From JAJDFU01 sp964641965 (lineage in GTDB: Bacteria > Bacteroidota > Bacteroidia > Chitinophagales > Saprospiraceae): a DNA stretch of 64,000 nt. The DNA is taken from the NCBI GenBank assembly GCA_964641965.1, contig CAZXLD010000019.1, positions 16,206-80,205 of the forward strand. Direction: 5' to 3'. Both the position numbers and the translations under genes were made by a program. Positions 8,792 through 17,753 of the stretch are shown one piece after another (the first letter of the stretch is position 1; each line of letters starts with the position of its first letter). The notes under the pieces were generated by a model, which was not told the DNA's origin, did not search any database, and saw only the letters and a list, made by a program, of their open reading frames with translations.

Positions 8792-10333
8792 ATGAGACCC
8801 AATTCAACGTTTTTCCCTTTATTCGCTATTTTTCTGTTTCCCACTTTATTACTTCAAGGCCAGAATCCAGCCCTGGAAGCTTTTTTTCAGGATGCCGATA
8901 CCTTTTTTGAACGGCACGTAGCCCCAAATGGCTTGGTAGACTATGGGGCAGTCTCGTCTGATCCAACTTTCCCGTCCTTAATCCGGCAAGTCGGTCAACC
9001 TTTCCCGAAAGACTGGACCTCACTCGAGCGTAAAGCATTCCTCGTAAATGCTTATAATTTATTGGTTATTGATGGTGTTCTCAAAGCCTATCCAATCGGT
9101 TCCGTCCAGGATGTAGCCGGTTTTTTTGATCGTAAAAGACACTCAGTAAATGGAAAATCCGTTACCCTGAACGAACTCGAAAAGGATTACCTGTTGGATG
9201 TTTACCAGGACGCCCGATTGCATTTCGTGTTGGTTTGCGGTGCAATAGGTTGCCCGCCCCTCGTCCCTTTTGCCTATCGTCCGGAATCGTTGGATCAACA
9301 ATTCGATCAACAAACCCGGTTGGCATTAAACAGGGCTGATTTTTTAAAAATCGATCCAATTGAGCAATCCGTATCCCTCTCCGCTCTATTCCAATGGTAT
9401 GCTTCGGATTTTGGCCAAAGTACTGCCAACAAGCTGAATTTTATCAATACCTATCGGGAGCAGCCTATACCTGAAGGTTATCGAGTGAGTTACTACGATT
9501 ACGATTGGTCGCTGAATGGTACGATGGCAGATATTTCCGGCAACATCCAATCCAATAACGCGGCACGATATGTGGTATCTTCTACCATTCCTAAGGGAAG
9601 TATTGAGGCCAAAATTTTCAATAATCTGTATACCCAACGCACTCGCAACAGCAATGGGGATTTTGATGAACGGGCTACCTTTTTCACAACTATTGCCAGT
9701 TTTTTATACGGAGCCAGTCACCGCCTCAACATTGGCTTCGACCTCCGGTATAGAATGGTTCGATATGGAGCGGAATCCGATTCTCCTTTCCGTGCCTTCA
9801 CAGACCCAACGCGGCTTGGAGTAACCACCATTGGCCCGAAGATTCGCTATGCGCCGGTTCCAAAATGGACAAACTTTTCCATTCAGAGTGCTTTTTGGTT
9901 TCCGATCGGAAATGACCTGGCAGGCCGTAGCGGAGACCAGCGCTTTATTGATTGGGACGGTCCAACCTGGTGGACCCAGGTATTCAATGATTTTTCACTA
10001 GGAAGCAAATTTTCTTTATTTACGGAATTGGATTTCCTGTTGGAAGATATCGGTTCGAGAGATAACGGAAGGATCAATCGTTTTTCTACTCCTGTGATCT
10101 TGATTTTCAGTTATTTCCCAAATCCTAAAACCACGCTGTACACCCTGGCCAATTATTCTCCTTTCTGGCAAGAAGATTATGATTATTTCTATCAACTTGG
10201 GCTAGGTGCCAAATATCAGTTTAACCCCAATTTGGAATTAGAAGCCTCTTACACCTACTTTACGAACGAATTCCTCATTCAAAACCGGGGTCGTGCTGCA
10301 ACATACAACCTCGGTATTCGATTTAACTTGTAG
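8792..10333 (+). CDS. DUF547 domain fused to an outer-membrane beta-barrel
   Basis: A 513-residue two-domain exported protein. A signal peptide (about 1-23) precedes a DUF547 domain (about 25-245) with RKAFLVNAYNLL, VCGAIGCPPL and YYDYDWSLNG, the same landmarks as the lipoprotein at 1817. After a short link (about 250) the rest is a beta-barrel: repeated amphipathic strands such as HRLNIGFDLRYRMVRYG and KTTLYTLANYSPFW, ending in the strand YNLGIRFNL, a typical barrel terminus. The domain order would hang DUF547 in the periplasm from a barrel in the outer membrane. Followed after 40 bp by an Omp85-like gene, probably one operon. The DUF547 function is unknown. Confidence 0.8.
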   Translation: MRPNSTFFPLFAIFLFPTLLLQGQNPALEAFFQDADTFFERHVAPNGLVDYGAVSSDPTFPSLIRQVGQPFPKDWTSLERKAFLVNAYNLLVIDGVLKAYPIGSVQDVAGFFDRKRHSVNGKSVTLNELEKDYLLDVYQDARLHFVLVCGAIGCPPLVPFAYRPESLDQQFDQQTRLALNRADFLKIDPIEQSVSLSALFQWYASDFGQSTANKLNFINTYREQPIPEGYRVSYYDYDWSLNGTMADISGNIQSNNAARYVVSSTIPKGSIEAKIFNNLYTQRTRNSNGDFDERATFFTTIASFLYGASHRLNIGFDLRYRMVRYGAESDSPFRAFTDPTRLGVTTIGPKIRYAPVPKWTNFSIQSAFWFPIGNDLAGRSGDQRFIDWDGPTWWTQVFNDFSLGSKFSLFTELDFLLEDIGSRDNGRINRFSTPVILIFSYFPNPKTTLYTLANYSPFWQEDYDYFYQLGLGAKYQFNPNLELEASYTYFTNEFLIQNRGRAATYNLGIRFNL

Positions 10334-10373
10334 GTGGTCGAATTCAATCGGGTCGACCCCTTATTCAAGCAAA

Positions 10374-11645
10374 ATGAGAAATTGGGTCGTCTTAATGGGG
10401 TTCTTGCTTTGTTCTTTAGCCGGGTTAAAGGCGCAAGATGGTCCTATTATTGTTTCAGTTCAGTGGGAAGGACTAAAGGCAAATAAAGAAAGCTACCTTA
10501 AACGCTTTCTTACCAGCAAAGCAGGAGAACCTTTGCAACAAGAGAAAGCCCAGTTGGATGTACAACGACTAAAAAACCTTCCAAGCATTAGTGATGCCAG
10601 TTATCGGCTGGATCCAATAGGATCGGATTCTACACGGCTGATTTTCTCTGTTAAAGAAGCCTGGACGCTGTTTCCTGTCTTATCCATAGGCGGGGTGGAA
10701 GGAAATGTATGGTACGAAATCGGATTTAACGAAATTAACCTGCTGGGAAGAGGAATGAACCTGTTGGCGGTATACCGCAACATCGACCGCCGAAATAATT
10801 ACCAGATTTTCTTTCGCCAGCCTTATTTCTTGGGAACCCAATGGGGCATTTCAGCTGGGATTCATCGATATGCTTCAGTGGAGCCGCTCTATTTTCCTGA
10901 AGGTGGGGTCTGGTACGAATATACCAACCTGAGCACGGAATTAGGTTTGAGCTACGAATTCAACCCCGGCCATGTATTCGAATTGGGTGGCGTCTATTTC
11001 ATTGAAGACTATCAAAAGAGCGCACAACAAGACTTTTTAGATCCCCCGGGTCCGGAAGGACTGCGTTTACCAAAACTTCTAGGTAAGCTTACCCATCGTA
11101 TTGACCGAATTAACTATCACTATTTTTATCAAAGCGGCTTTTCCAATATTACCTTGTTGGAGACGGTTTACAATATCCAGGAAGCCAATTTTTTCAGCAT
11201 GTTTCTCAACGAAACACGCTACTTCAGACGCATTGGAAAAAAAGGCAACCTAGGTCTTCGCCTTCGAATTGGCATTTCGAACAACATCAATACCCCATTT
11301 GCACCATTTGTCCTGGACAGCCGGATTAACATCAGGGGAGCGGGAAACCGAATTGATCGGGGAACTGGCACGCTTGTCTTAAACCTGGAATACCGGCAGA
11401 CCCTATGGGAGCGAGAAGCATTTGCCCTACAAGGGATTGTATTCTCAGACTCGGGAGCCTGGCGCACACCCGGAGGGCCTTTACAAGACTTTGTCAACCC
11501 CGATTTTTTCAGGCATTTCGTCGGTCCTGGTCTACGGTTTATTTACAAGAAAGCGCACAACGCCATTTTCAGAATTGATTACGGCTTCGACCTGTATCGT
11601 ATTCAGCAACGCGGCCTGGTCATCGGATTTGGTCAGTACTTTTAG
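10374..11645 (+). CDS. Omp85-superfamily outer-membrane protein (BamA/TamA-like)
   Basis: A 423-residue protein started at the ATG at 10374, which opens a signal peptide (MRNWVVLMGFLLCSLAGLKAQ); the frame is open further upstream but only within the previous gene. Residues about 22-105 form one POTRA-like unit (IIVSVQWEGLKANKESYL ... LIFSVKEAW), and the remainder is a 16-stranded-type barrel with RGAGNRIDRGTGTLVLNLEY near the C-terminus and a final aromatic strand (VIGFGQYF). BamA has five POTRA units, so this short protein is not BamA itself; single-POTRA relatives in Bacteroidota have unknown cargo. It sits 40 bp after the DUF547-barrel gene. Confidence 0.8.
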   Translation: MRNWVVLMGFLLCSLAGLKAQDGPIIVSVQWEGLKANKESYLKRFLTSKAGEPLQQEKAQLDVQRLKNLPSISDASYRLDPIGSDSTRLIFSVKEAWTLFPVLSIGGVEGNVWYEIGFNEINLLGRGMNLLAVYRNIDRRNNYQIFFRQPYFLGTQWGISAGIHRYASVEPLYFPEGGVWYEYTNLSTELGLSYEFNPGHVFELGGVYFIEDYQKSAQQDFLDPPGPEGLRLPKLLGKLTHRIDRINYHYFYQSGFSNITLLETVYNIQEANFFSMFLNETRYFRRIGKKGNLGLRLRIGISNNINTPFAPFVLDSRINIRGAGNRIDRGTGTLVLNLEYRQTLWEREAFALQGIVFSDSGAWRTPGGPLQDFVNPDFFRHFVGPGLRFIYKKAHNAIFRIDYGFDLYRIQQRGLVIGFGQYF

Positions 11646-12023
11646 GTTATCCGGCTGGTATACGGACAAACAAAATGTAACCGTAGGCCATGTCGTGCAC
11701 ATTTATGGTTTCAACATGTTTCCATTGCAATTCTTTAAACTCCATCGGTTACATTCATCTTGTGCGTGTACTTATACCGTTTTAAAATGAAAATGACGTA
11801 TGTAAACGGCTTCTTTTTCCCCTACTCAGCGTTAAAAAGCCTCGCCGTAGCTCAGGCTATGCCTACGTTTTTTGCCTTGATTAGCAGAAAAATAAGCTCG
11901 TTTCTATTTGCGACCTTCTCAATTTAAAACGGTATTAAATCACCAAATCAAAATAGTGGAAGCACCGCTAATCCACATCTATTTTACAGTTTTACAAGAC
12001 AACAACCAGGCGTTTAGACTTCC
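11646..12023. other. intergenic region with a MITE-like element
   Basis: 378 bp between the Omp85-like gene and the MutS-like gene, both on the plus strand. Its middle is filled by the 162-bp element at 11774-11935. The flanks (11646-11773 and 11936-12023) show no gene, terminator or clear promoter. Confidence 0.6.
11774..11935. repeat. 162-bp near-palindromic MITE-like element, copy 1
   Basis: Identical base for base to 46042-46203. The ends are ATACCGTTTTAAA and its complement, and the two halves pair imperfectly over their whole length (for example GGCTTCTTTTTC on the left against the complement of GAAAAATAAGCTC on the right), with a central hairpin TAGC-TCAG-GCTA. There is no ORF of note. 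Flanking TA at each end would fit a Tc1/mariner-type TA target duplication, but TA is also part of the terminal repeat, so this is unproven. Confidence 0.85.
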
Positions 12024-13859
12024 ATGGACCTCATCCAACAGTACACAGAACGACAATCGGAGTTTCAACAAGAAGCCGTGCGCAGCGGGAAGGCCATTGC
12101 TCGGCTTAGCCTAGTACGACTTCTCTTCTTCGTGTTTGGAGTAGGGATTCTAATCCTAACCCTGGACTGGAATTGGAAGCTAGGGTTGGCTGGGCTTATT
12201 CTATTTCTCCTGCTCTTCTATTGGATCATCCGGCGTTTTCAGCATCTGCAGGAAGAGAAGAAACATTTTCATGTACTGGCCAGGTTAAACAAGCAGGAGA
12301 TCCAATTCTTAAAGCACCAATATCGTACACGACCCTCCGGAACCTGGTATCAAGACTTGGGACACCCTTATGTGGGTGATTTGGATGTATTCGGACCTCA
12401 ATCCCTTTTCCAATATATTAACCGGGCCTCTACGGATAAAGGGCAAGATCAATTGGCCTCCTGGCTGAAACAAGCAGCACCAATAGCAATACTAAAAAGG
12501 CGTCAGGCGGCGATTCAAGCCTTAACAGGAGCGTTGGACTGGAGGCAGGAGTGGCAAGCACGGGCAGAACGCATCCATGATGATCGCCGTGTTGAGTTAG
12601 CATTGGCCGATTGGTTGAATGACGAGTATTTGGTTCTCCACGCCCCATTTCTGAGGTTAAGTCTTTGGCTTATTCCATTGGGCTGGGCTATATGTATTTT
12701 TGCCATTGCATTTTTCGGAATGCCGTGGAGCATCTTATTACTCTATATTTTGATTCCCGGTACGATACTAGCCAGGCATAATAACGCTATCGATCAAATT
12801 CATCAGCGTACTGCCAAAGCATCCGATATGCTTACGGGTATGGGTGAACTGCTAAGCCACCTGGAAAAACCAGCCTTCGAGGATCCCTGGCTTCAAGAAC
12901 TCCAATCCGGGCTTTTGGTGGGGAACCTTTCCTTCTCCAGGTCCTTAAATCGGCTCGGCTATTATGTGGCTCAATTAGATGTTCGCTACAATGCATTTGC
13001 TTTGATTTTAAACCTACTATCGCTCTGGGATTTACACTGGATTAGGCGCTTGGAGCGGTGGAAGAGTCAGGAAAAGGCCAAGCTTCCCGAAGCCTTCGAA
13101 ATTATGGCCGAAATAGAAGCCCTACAGAGCCTGGCGGCTACCTGGTACAACAATCCCTCCTGGACGCTGCCCGGTTTTTATCAAAAGCAAATGATCCAAG
13201 GACAAAAGCTGGGGCACCCGTTAATTCCGGAGGAGCAACGCATACCCAATGATCTCCATATGCCGACAGCTTACCATTTGAGGTTGATCACCGGCTCCAA
13301 TATGGCCGGAAAGAGTACTTTCCTTCGAACGATTGGCTTGAATCTGGTGCTGGCTCATGCTGGAGGTCCTATTTGTGGTAACCGGCTCCAACTGCCCCTT
13401 ATACAGATTTTTACCAGTATGCGTACGCAGGATAATCTGTCGGAAAGCACATCTTCCTTTTTTGCAGAGTTAAAGCGATTACAAATTTTGATTCAATGGA
13501 TAGAAAATAGGGAGATCCCCATATTTTATCTTCTGGACGAAATCCTGAAAGGCACCAATAGCCGAGACAGGCATAAAGGCGGGGCAGCTCTAATTCAACA
13601 ATTGATTCAATATCCCTCAGCCGGCTTAGTAGCTACGCACGATATTGAATTAGGTCGACTTGAAGCCTCCTATCCGGAGCAAATTGAAAACTGGAGTTTG
13701 GAAGTAGAGATCGAGGGGGACGAACTTCACTTTGATTATCTATTGAAACGAGGTGTAACCCAAAGTTTCAATGCTTCGATTTTGATGGAAAAAATGGGTA
13801 TCCGATTTCAAAATGGCAACTCCCCTGAACAGAAAACCAACCCGAATAGTGCGGATTAA
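12024..13859 (+). CDS. membrane-anchored MutS-family ATPase
   Basis: A 611-residue protein with the MutS ATPase but without the mismatch-binding domains. Two membrane spans lie at about 29-47 and 52-69 and a second pair at about 209-249; both precede the lever/ATPase part. Walker A is GSNMAGKST (424-432), followed by TSMRTQDNLSESTSSFFAE and by Walker B LLDE (503-506) and ATHDIELG. Bacteroidota carry such MutS-related proteins besides true MutS and MutS2; their role is not known and the membrane location argues against ordinary mismatch repair. The gene is convergent with gyrB, 6 bp apart. Confidence 0.88.
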   Translation: MDLIQQYTERQSEFQQEAVRSGKAIARLSLVRLLFFVFGVGILILTLDWNWKLGLAGLILFLLLFYWIIRRFQHLQEEKKHFHVLARLNKQEIQFLKHQYRTRPSGTWYQDLGHPYVGDLDVFGPQSLFQYINRASTDKGQDQLASWLKQAAPIAILKRRQAAIQALTGALDWRQEWQARAERIHDDRRVELALADWLNDEYLVLHAPFLRLSLWLIPLGWAICIFAIAFFGMPWSILLLYILIPGTILARHNNAIDQIHQRTAKASDMLTGMGELLSHLEKPAFEDPWLQELQSGLLVGNLSFSRSLNRLGYYVAQLDVRYNAFALILNLLSLWDLHWIRRLERWKSQEKAKLPEAFEIMAEIEALQSLAATWYNNPSWTLPGFYQKQMIQGQKLGHPLIPEEQRIPNDLHMPTAYHLRLITGSNMAGKSTFLRTIGLNLVLAHAGGPICGNRLQLPLIQIFTSMRTQDNLSESTSSFFAELKRLQILIQWIENREIPIFYLLDEILKGTNSRDRHKGGAALIQQLIQYPSAGLVATHDIELGRLEASYPEQIENWSLEVEIEGDELHFDYLLKRGVTQSFNASILMEKMGIRFQNGNSPEQKTNPNSAD

Positions 13860-13865
13860 TTGACT

Positions 13866-15839
13866 CTATATATCGATTTTAGCATTAAGCGCATTGGCCT
13901 CAATGAATTCCCGTCGAGGTGGCACCTCATCTCCCATCAGCATGGTAAATACCTCATCAGCGATCATGCCATCTTCGATAGTGACCTGCCGAAGTAGGCG
14001 CGTATCCGGGTCCATAGTCGTTTCCCAAAGCTGATCCGCATTCATCTCCCCTAATCCCTTGTAGCGCTGCACTTTGACTGAGTTGTCATTCGGGCCGGAG
14101 GAATAGGCAGCAATGGCTTCTTTTCGTTCTTCTTCGTTCCAGCAATAGCGGAAGTTCTTTCCCTTTTTCACTAAATACAAAGGAGGTTGAGCGATAAATA
14201 CATGCCCGTTGGTGATCAGCGGCTGCATGTAACGGAAGAAGAAGGTTAAGATAAGGGTAACGATATGGCTCCCATCCACATCGGCATCACACATGATGAT
14301 TACCTTATGGTAGCGCAGCTTGTCCATGTTGAGGACGCGTTCCCCCAGATCATTTTCCCGAATACTCACCCCAAGCCCGGTGAACATATTCCGGATTTCT
14401 TCATTTTCGTATATTTTATGTTCCAAAGCCTTTTCTACGTTCAGAATCTTGCCTCTCAACGGAAGAATAGCCTGGAAGTGCCTATCACGACCCTGCTTGG
14501 CCGTACCACCTGCTGAATCTCCTTCTACTAAGAAGATTTCTGACTCTCCTGGATCCTTGGATGCGCAGTCTGCCAATTTACCTGGTAACCCTCCCCCGGT
14601 CATTGGGTTTTTGCGCTGCACCATCTCACGGGCTTTTCGGGCAGCATTCCGTGCTGTAGCAGCCAGAATTACTTTATCCATGACCCGCTTTGCCTGCTGT
14701 GGGTTTTCTTCCAAAAAGTGCTTCAGCGAAGCCCCAACGGCTCTCGAAACAATACCGGTCACCTCAGAGTTTCCGAGTTCTCCTTTGGTTTGTCCTTTGA
14801 ACTGGGGTTCCGGCACTTTTACTGAAACAACAGCAGTGAGCCCCTCCCGAAAATCTTCACTAGAAGGAACGAATTTGAGCTTCTTAAAAAAGCCATTATC
14901 GTCGCCGTACCGTTTGAGAAGCCGGCTAACCGCCATTCGAAATCCATTGACATGGGTACCTCCTTCGCGGGTATTAATGTTATTGACGAAAGAATGTATG
15001 TTTTCTTTATAGCTATTGTTGTACTGAAGGGCTACCTCCACTTCCACATTATCCTCCTTTCCTGCAACCTCAATTGGTTCGATAAAAGCTTGGCGGTTAT
15101 GGTCGATGTGCTGCACAAATTCAACCAACCCTCCCTGAGAATAGAATTCCACATATTTGAATTCTCCCTGTCCATTCTTGACGCGCTCGTCTTTCAGCGT
15201 AAGGGTAAGCCCTTTATTGAGGAAGGTTAGCTCCCGAAGGCGGGTAGCCAAGACCTCAAACTGAAAATCTACTGACTCGAAAATACTTTGGTCCGGGTAG
15301 AACCTGATACGCGTGCCGGTATCCGAAGCTTCTCCAATCACCTTTACGTCGTTCAAAGGCTTGCCGATTTTGTATTCCTGCAGGAATATTTGACCATCGC
15401 GATGGACCTCGGCCCGTAGATGGGAAGAAAGTGCATTCACACAAGAAACGCCAACCCCGTGTAACCCTCCGGAGACTTTGTAGGTATTTTTATCGAACTT
15501 TCCACCTGCATGCAGGACCGTCATGACCACTTCCAAAGCTGATTTTTTCAACTTTTTGTGAATACCCGTTGGAATACCCCGGCCATTATCTCTAACCGAC
15601 AGCGAAAGGTCACTGTGAATGGAAACGTCAATTCGATCACAAAACCCGGCGAGATGTTCATCTATGGAGTTGTCCACAACTTCCCAAACCAGATGGTGTA
15701 GTCCTTTGGAATCCGTACTTCCAATGTACATACCGGGTCTTTTCCGTACAGCCTCTAATCCCTCAAGTGCCTGAATATTGTCCGCACTGTACGCTGCATT
15801 GGAAACCGCAGTATTTTGAATATCTTCTACTTCGCTCAT
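13866..15839 (-). CDS. gyrB: DNA gyrase subunit B
   Basis: GyrB is the ATPase half of gyrase, which introduces negative supercoils. The 657 residues show the GHKL ATPase (RKRPGMYIGSTD, VDNSIDEHLAG, DNGRGIP, GGLHGVGVSCVN), the transducer, the TOPRIM domain (LVEGDSAGG ... QAILPLRGKILNVEKA, DADVDGSHI) and the tail RYKGLGEMNADQLWETTM. The QAILPLRGKILNVEKA form and length fit GyrB rather than ParE. The start at 15839 is the only Met before the conserved core. A perfect -7 box lies only 5 bp upstream, so the message may be nearly leaderless, and a 31-bp inverted repeat covers the -33 region. gyrA is not in the window. Confidence 0.96.
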   Translation of the reverse strand: MSEVEDIQNTAVSNAAYSADNIQALEGLEAVRKRPGMYIGSTDSKGLHHLVWEVVDNSIDEHLAGFCDRIDVSIHSDLSLSVRDNGRGIPTGIHKKLKKSALEVVMTVLHAGGKFDKNTYKVSGGLHGVGVSCVNALSSHLRAEVHRDGQIFLQEYKIGKPLNDVKVIGEASDTGTRIRFYPDQSIFESVDFQFEVLATRLRELTFLNKGLTLTLKDERVKNGQGEFKYVEFYSQGGLVEFVQHIDHNRQAFIEPIEVAGKEDNVEVEVALQYNNSYKENIHSFVNNINTREGGTHVNGFRMAVSRLLKRYGDDNGFFKKLKFVPSSEDFREGLTAVVSVKVPEPQFKGQTKGELGNSEVTGIVSRAVGASLKHFLEENPQQAKRVMDKVILAATARNAARKAREMVQRKNPMTGGGLPGKLADCASKDPGESEIFLVEGDSAGGTAKQGRDRHFQAILPLRGKILNVEKALEHKIYENEEIRNMFTGLGVSIRENDLGERVLNMDKLRYHKVIIMCDADVDGSHIVTLILTFFFRYMQPLITNGHVFIAQPPLYLVKKGKNFRYCWNEEERKEAIAAYSSGPNDNSVKVQRYKGLGEMNADQLWETTMDPDTRLLRQVTIEDGMIADEVFTMLMGDEVPPRREFIEANALNAKIDI

Positions 15840-15843
15840 CTAA

Positions 15844-15872
15844 CAAATTTACGAAAAAGCCTTGTTTTCAAA
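15844..15872 (-). promoter_or_regulatory. gyrB promoter
   Basis: On the minus strand the -7 box TAAATTTG (15844-15851) follows the -33 TTTG (15869-15872) after 17 bp, a textbook TTG-N17-TAnnTTTG promoter. Transcription would begin about at the start codon (15837-15839). Confidence 0.65.
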
Positions 15873-15894
15873 GTTTAAAAATCACTTTGAAAAC
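15864..15894. promoter_or_regulatory. perfect inverted repeat at the gyrB promoter
   Basis: GTTTTCAAAG (15864-15873) and CTTTGAAAAC (15885-15894) are perfect 10-bp arms around an 11-bp AT-rich spacer, in the 100-bp gap between gyrB and tsaE. The proximal arm contains the gyrB -33 box. It looks like an operator. Supercoiling control of gyrB usually acts through the promoter itself, so a protein site here is of interest. Confidence 0.5.
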
Positions 15895-15939
15895 GATTGA
15901 AAACCAATAATATAAACAAATAATTGACGCAATAGATTA

Positions 15940-16380
15940 ATGTCGGAACTCGAAAAAAAAACCGAATTTATCGTTACATCAGAAGCAATGCTTCCGGAAG
16001 TCGCACAACAAATAATGAACGCTCTGGGTAAGCATCGCAAAATAACCTTTTCTGGGGAGATCGGTGCTGGAAAGACTACCTTAATTCAGGTTTTGTGCCG
16101 TGTTTTAGGTGTGAAGGAGGAGGTGACCAGCCCATCTTTTGCCCTGGTCAATGAATACCAAATTCCGGGTAAGGAAGGGCACCTTATCCGGCATATTGAT
16201 CTATATCGGCTAGAAAGCCCGGAAGAAGCCTGGGAAATCGGGTTGGAAGAGTACCTCTATGATTCGCATTATTGTTTCATCGAATGGCCGGAGCTCATTT
16301 CAACATGGCTTCCAGAGGAGACCTTTCAGGTAGTTTTGGAGGTTCTTCCCAACTCAGATCGAAAAGTTATATTTTTGTAG
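15940..16380 (+). CDS. tsaE: tRNA threonylcarbamoyladenosine biosynthesis ATPase TsaE
   Basis: TsaE works with TsaB and TsaD to put threonylcarbamoyl on A37 of ANN-reading tRNAs. The 146 residues are full length: Walker A SGEIGAGKTT (38-47), the VTSPSFALVNEY motif, HIDLYRLESPEE and the FIEWPE motif. It is followed by ald after 3 bp and so is cotranscribed with it, a pairing I have the impression is common in Bacteroidota. gyrB is divergent, 100 bp away. Confidence 0.95.
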   Translation: MSELEKKTEFIVTSEAMLPEVAQQIMNALGKHRKITFSGEIGAGKTTLIQVLCRVLGVKEEVTSPSFALVNEYQIPGKEGHLIRHIDLYRLESPEEAWEIGLEEYLYDSHYCFIEWPELISTWLPEETFQVVLEVLPNSDRKVIFL

Positions 16381-16383
16381 GGC

Positions 16384-17643
16384 ATGTCGGCCCCTAAAAC
16401 CAGGATTCTAAATATGAGTGACAAGGAAGGACGCATACCCTTACCCGGAGAAGTTTTAGCCGCTCAATGGGCCACCCAGACGGAGACACTTGCCGTCGGA
16501 AAAAAGAAAAACAAACTCTTTATTGGTATTCCGAAGGAATCGACCTTGCAGGAAAACCGAGTAGCATTAGTACCTTCTTCTGTGGCGACCCTGGTCGCTC
16601 ATGGACACCGGGTGGTTGTGGAGACCGAAGCCGGAGTTCAAAGCCATTTTTCGGATCACGATTACTCGGAAGCCGGTGCTGAAATTGCCTACGATACTCG
16701 CCAGGTATACGAAGCAAATGTACTATTGAAAGTCGCACCTCCAACCTTGGAAGAGATTGAAATCATGCATCCCAATCAGGTTTTGATCTCTCCCCTCCAA
16801 CTACCAATCATATCAGCTGATTATATTCAGCGCCTTCGTCAGAAGCGAGTCATTGCACTGGCAATGGAATACATCATGGATGAGTCCGGCACCTTCCCTG
16901 TCGTGCGGATAATGAGTGAAATGGCTGGATTGAGCGCCATGCTGACCGCTGCCGAACTACTAGCCAGTACCAGTGGAGGAAAAGGAGTGCTGCTGGGCGG
17001 AATCAGCGGTGTACCTTCTGCCAAAGTAGTTATCCTCGGAGCGGGCATTGTCGCAGAATATGCAACGCGGACAGCACTTGGCCTTGGGGCCGAAGTACGA
17101 ATCTTTGACAATAACATCTATAAGCTCAAACGGATCCAAAATGAGGTAGGACAGCAGTTGTATACCTCGGCAATCAACCCGGTCTATTTGGGGCGCGAGC
17201 TTCTGGATGCCGATGTTGCAATCGGGGCTATGCATGCTAAAAGTGGTCGTACACCAGTAGTGGTAAGCGAAGAAATGGTGACTCGTATGCGGCCTGGCGC
17301 CGTGATTATTGATGTGAGTATAGACCAAGGTGGCTGTTTTGCGACGTCCAGGGTTACTAGCCTAGGCAAACCTACCTTTGTGAAACACGGGATTATCCAT
17401 TACTGTGTTCCCAATATGGCCTCCAGGGTATCTCGGACTGCCTCTGTAGCAGTAAGCAATATCTTGACTCCTATTCTTTTGAAAGCTGCTGATTCAGGCG
17501 GTATTGAACCTCTGCTGTATTCGAACCACGGACTCCGACACGGCGTGTATACCTACAAAGGATGCCTGACCAACGCCTATCTCAGCGAACGCTTTGAGAT
17601 TAAATTTACCGCTCTGGACTTGCTGATCACCTCAAGCCTATAA
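16384..17643 (+). CDS. ald: alanine dehydrogenase
   Basis: NAD-dependent interconversion of L-alanine with pyruvate and ammonia. The 419 residues contain the AlaDH/PNT N-terminal domain (IGIPKESTLQENRVALVPSS, then ETEAGVQSHFSDHDYSEAGA), the Rossmann segment KVVILGAGIVAEYATRTAL, and IDVSIDQGGCF and VPNMASRVSRTAS, both typical of AlaDH rather than transhydrogenase. An N-terminal leader of about 40 residues precedes the conserved core, as in the longer Bacteroidota forms; ATG at 16414 is an alternative start. It begins 3 bp after the tsaE stop codon. Confidence 0.92.
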   Translation: MSAPKTRILNMSDKEGRIPLPGEVLAAQWATQTETLAVGKKKNKLFIGIPKESTLQENRVALVPSSVATLVAHGHRVVVETEAGVQSHFSDHDYSEAGAEIAYDTRQVYEANVLLKVAPPTLEEIEIMHPNQVLISPLQLPIISADYIQRLRQKRVIALAMEYIMDESGTFPVVRIMSEMAGLSAMLTAAELLASTSGGKGVLLGGISGVPSAKVVILGAGIVAEYATRTALGLGAEVRIFDNNIYKLKRIQNEVGQQLYTSAINPVYLGRELLDADVAIGAMHAKSGRTPVVVSEEMVTRMRPGAVIIDVSIDQGGCFATSRVTSLGKPTFVKHGIIHYCVPNMASRVSRTASVAVSNILTPILLKAADSGGIEPLLYSNHGLRHGVYTYKGCLTNAYLSERFEIKFTALDLLITSSL

Positions 17644-17753
17644 ACGGTGTTTTCTATGTTTCACTTGGAAAACCTGCAGGCTGAATCCATATAAAGTCCA
17701 CAACCCTTTCCTAAAGAAAGTGTGCAGAGTTCAACCAGCCTGGCTATTTATTC

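Noticed and set aside
14320..15012. 230-codon frame on the plus strand
   Set aside because: It lies wholly antisense to gyrB, is rich in Ser/Pro/Arg as antisense frames usually are, and shows no family motif.
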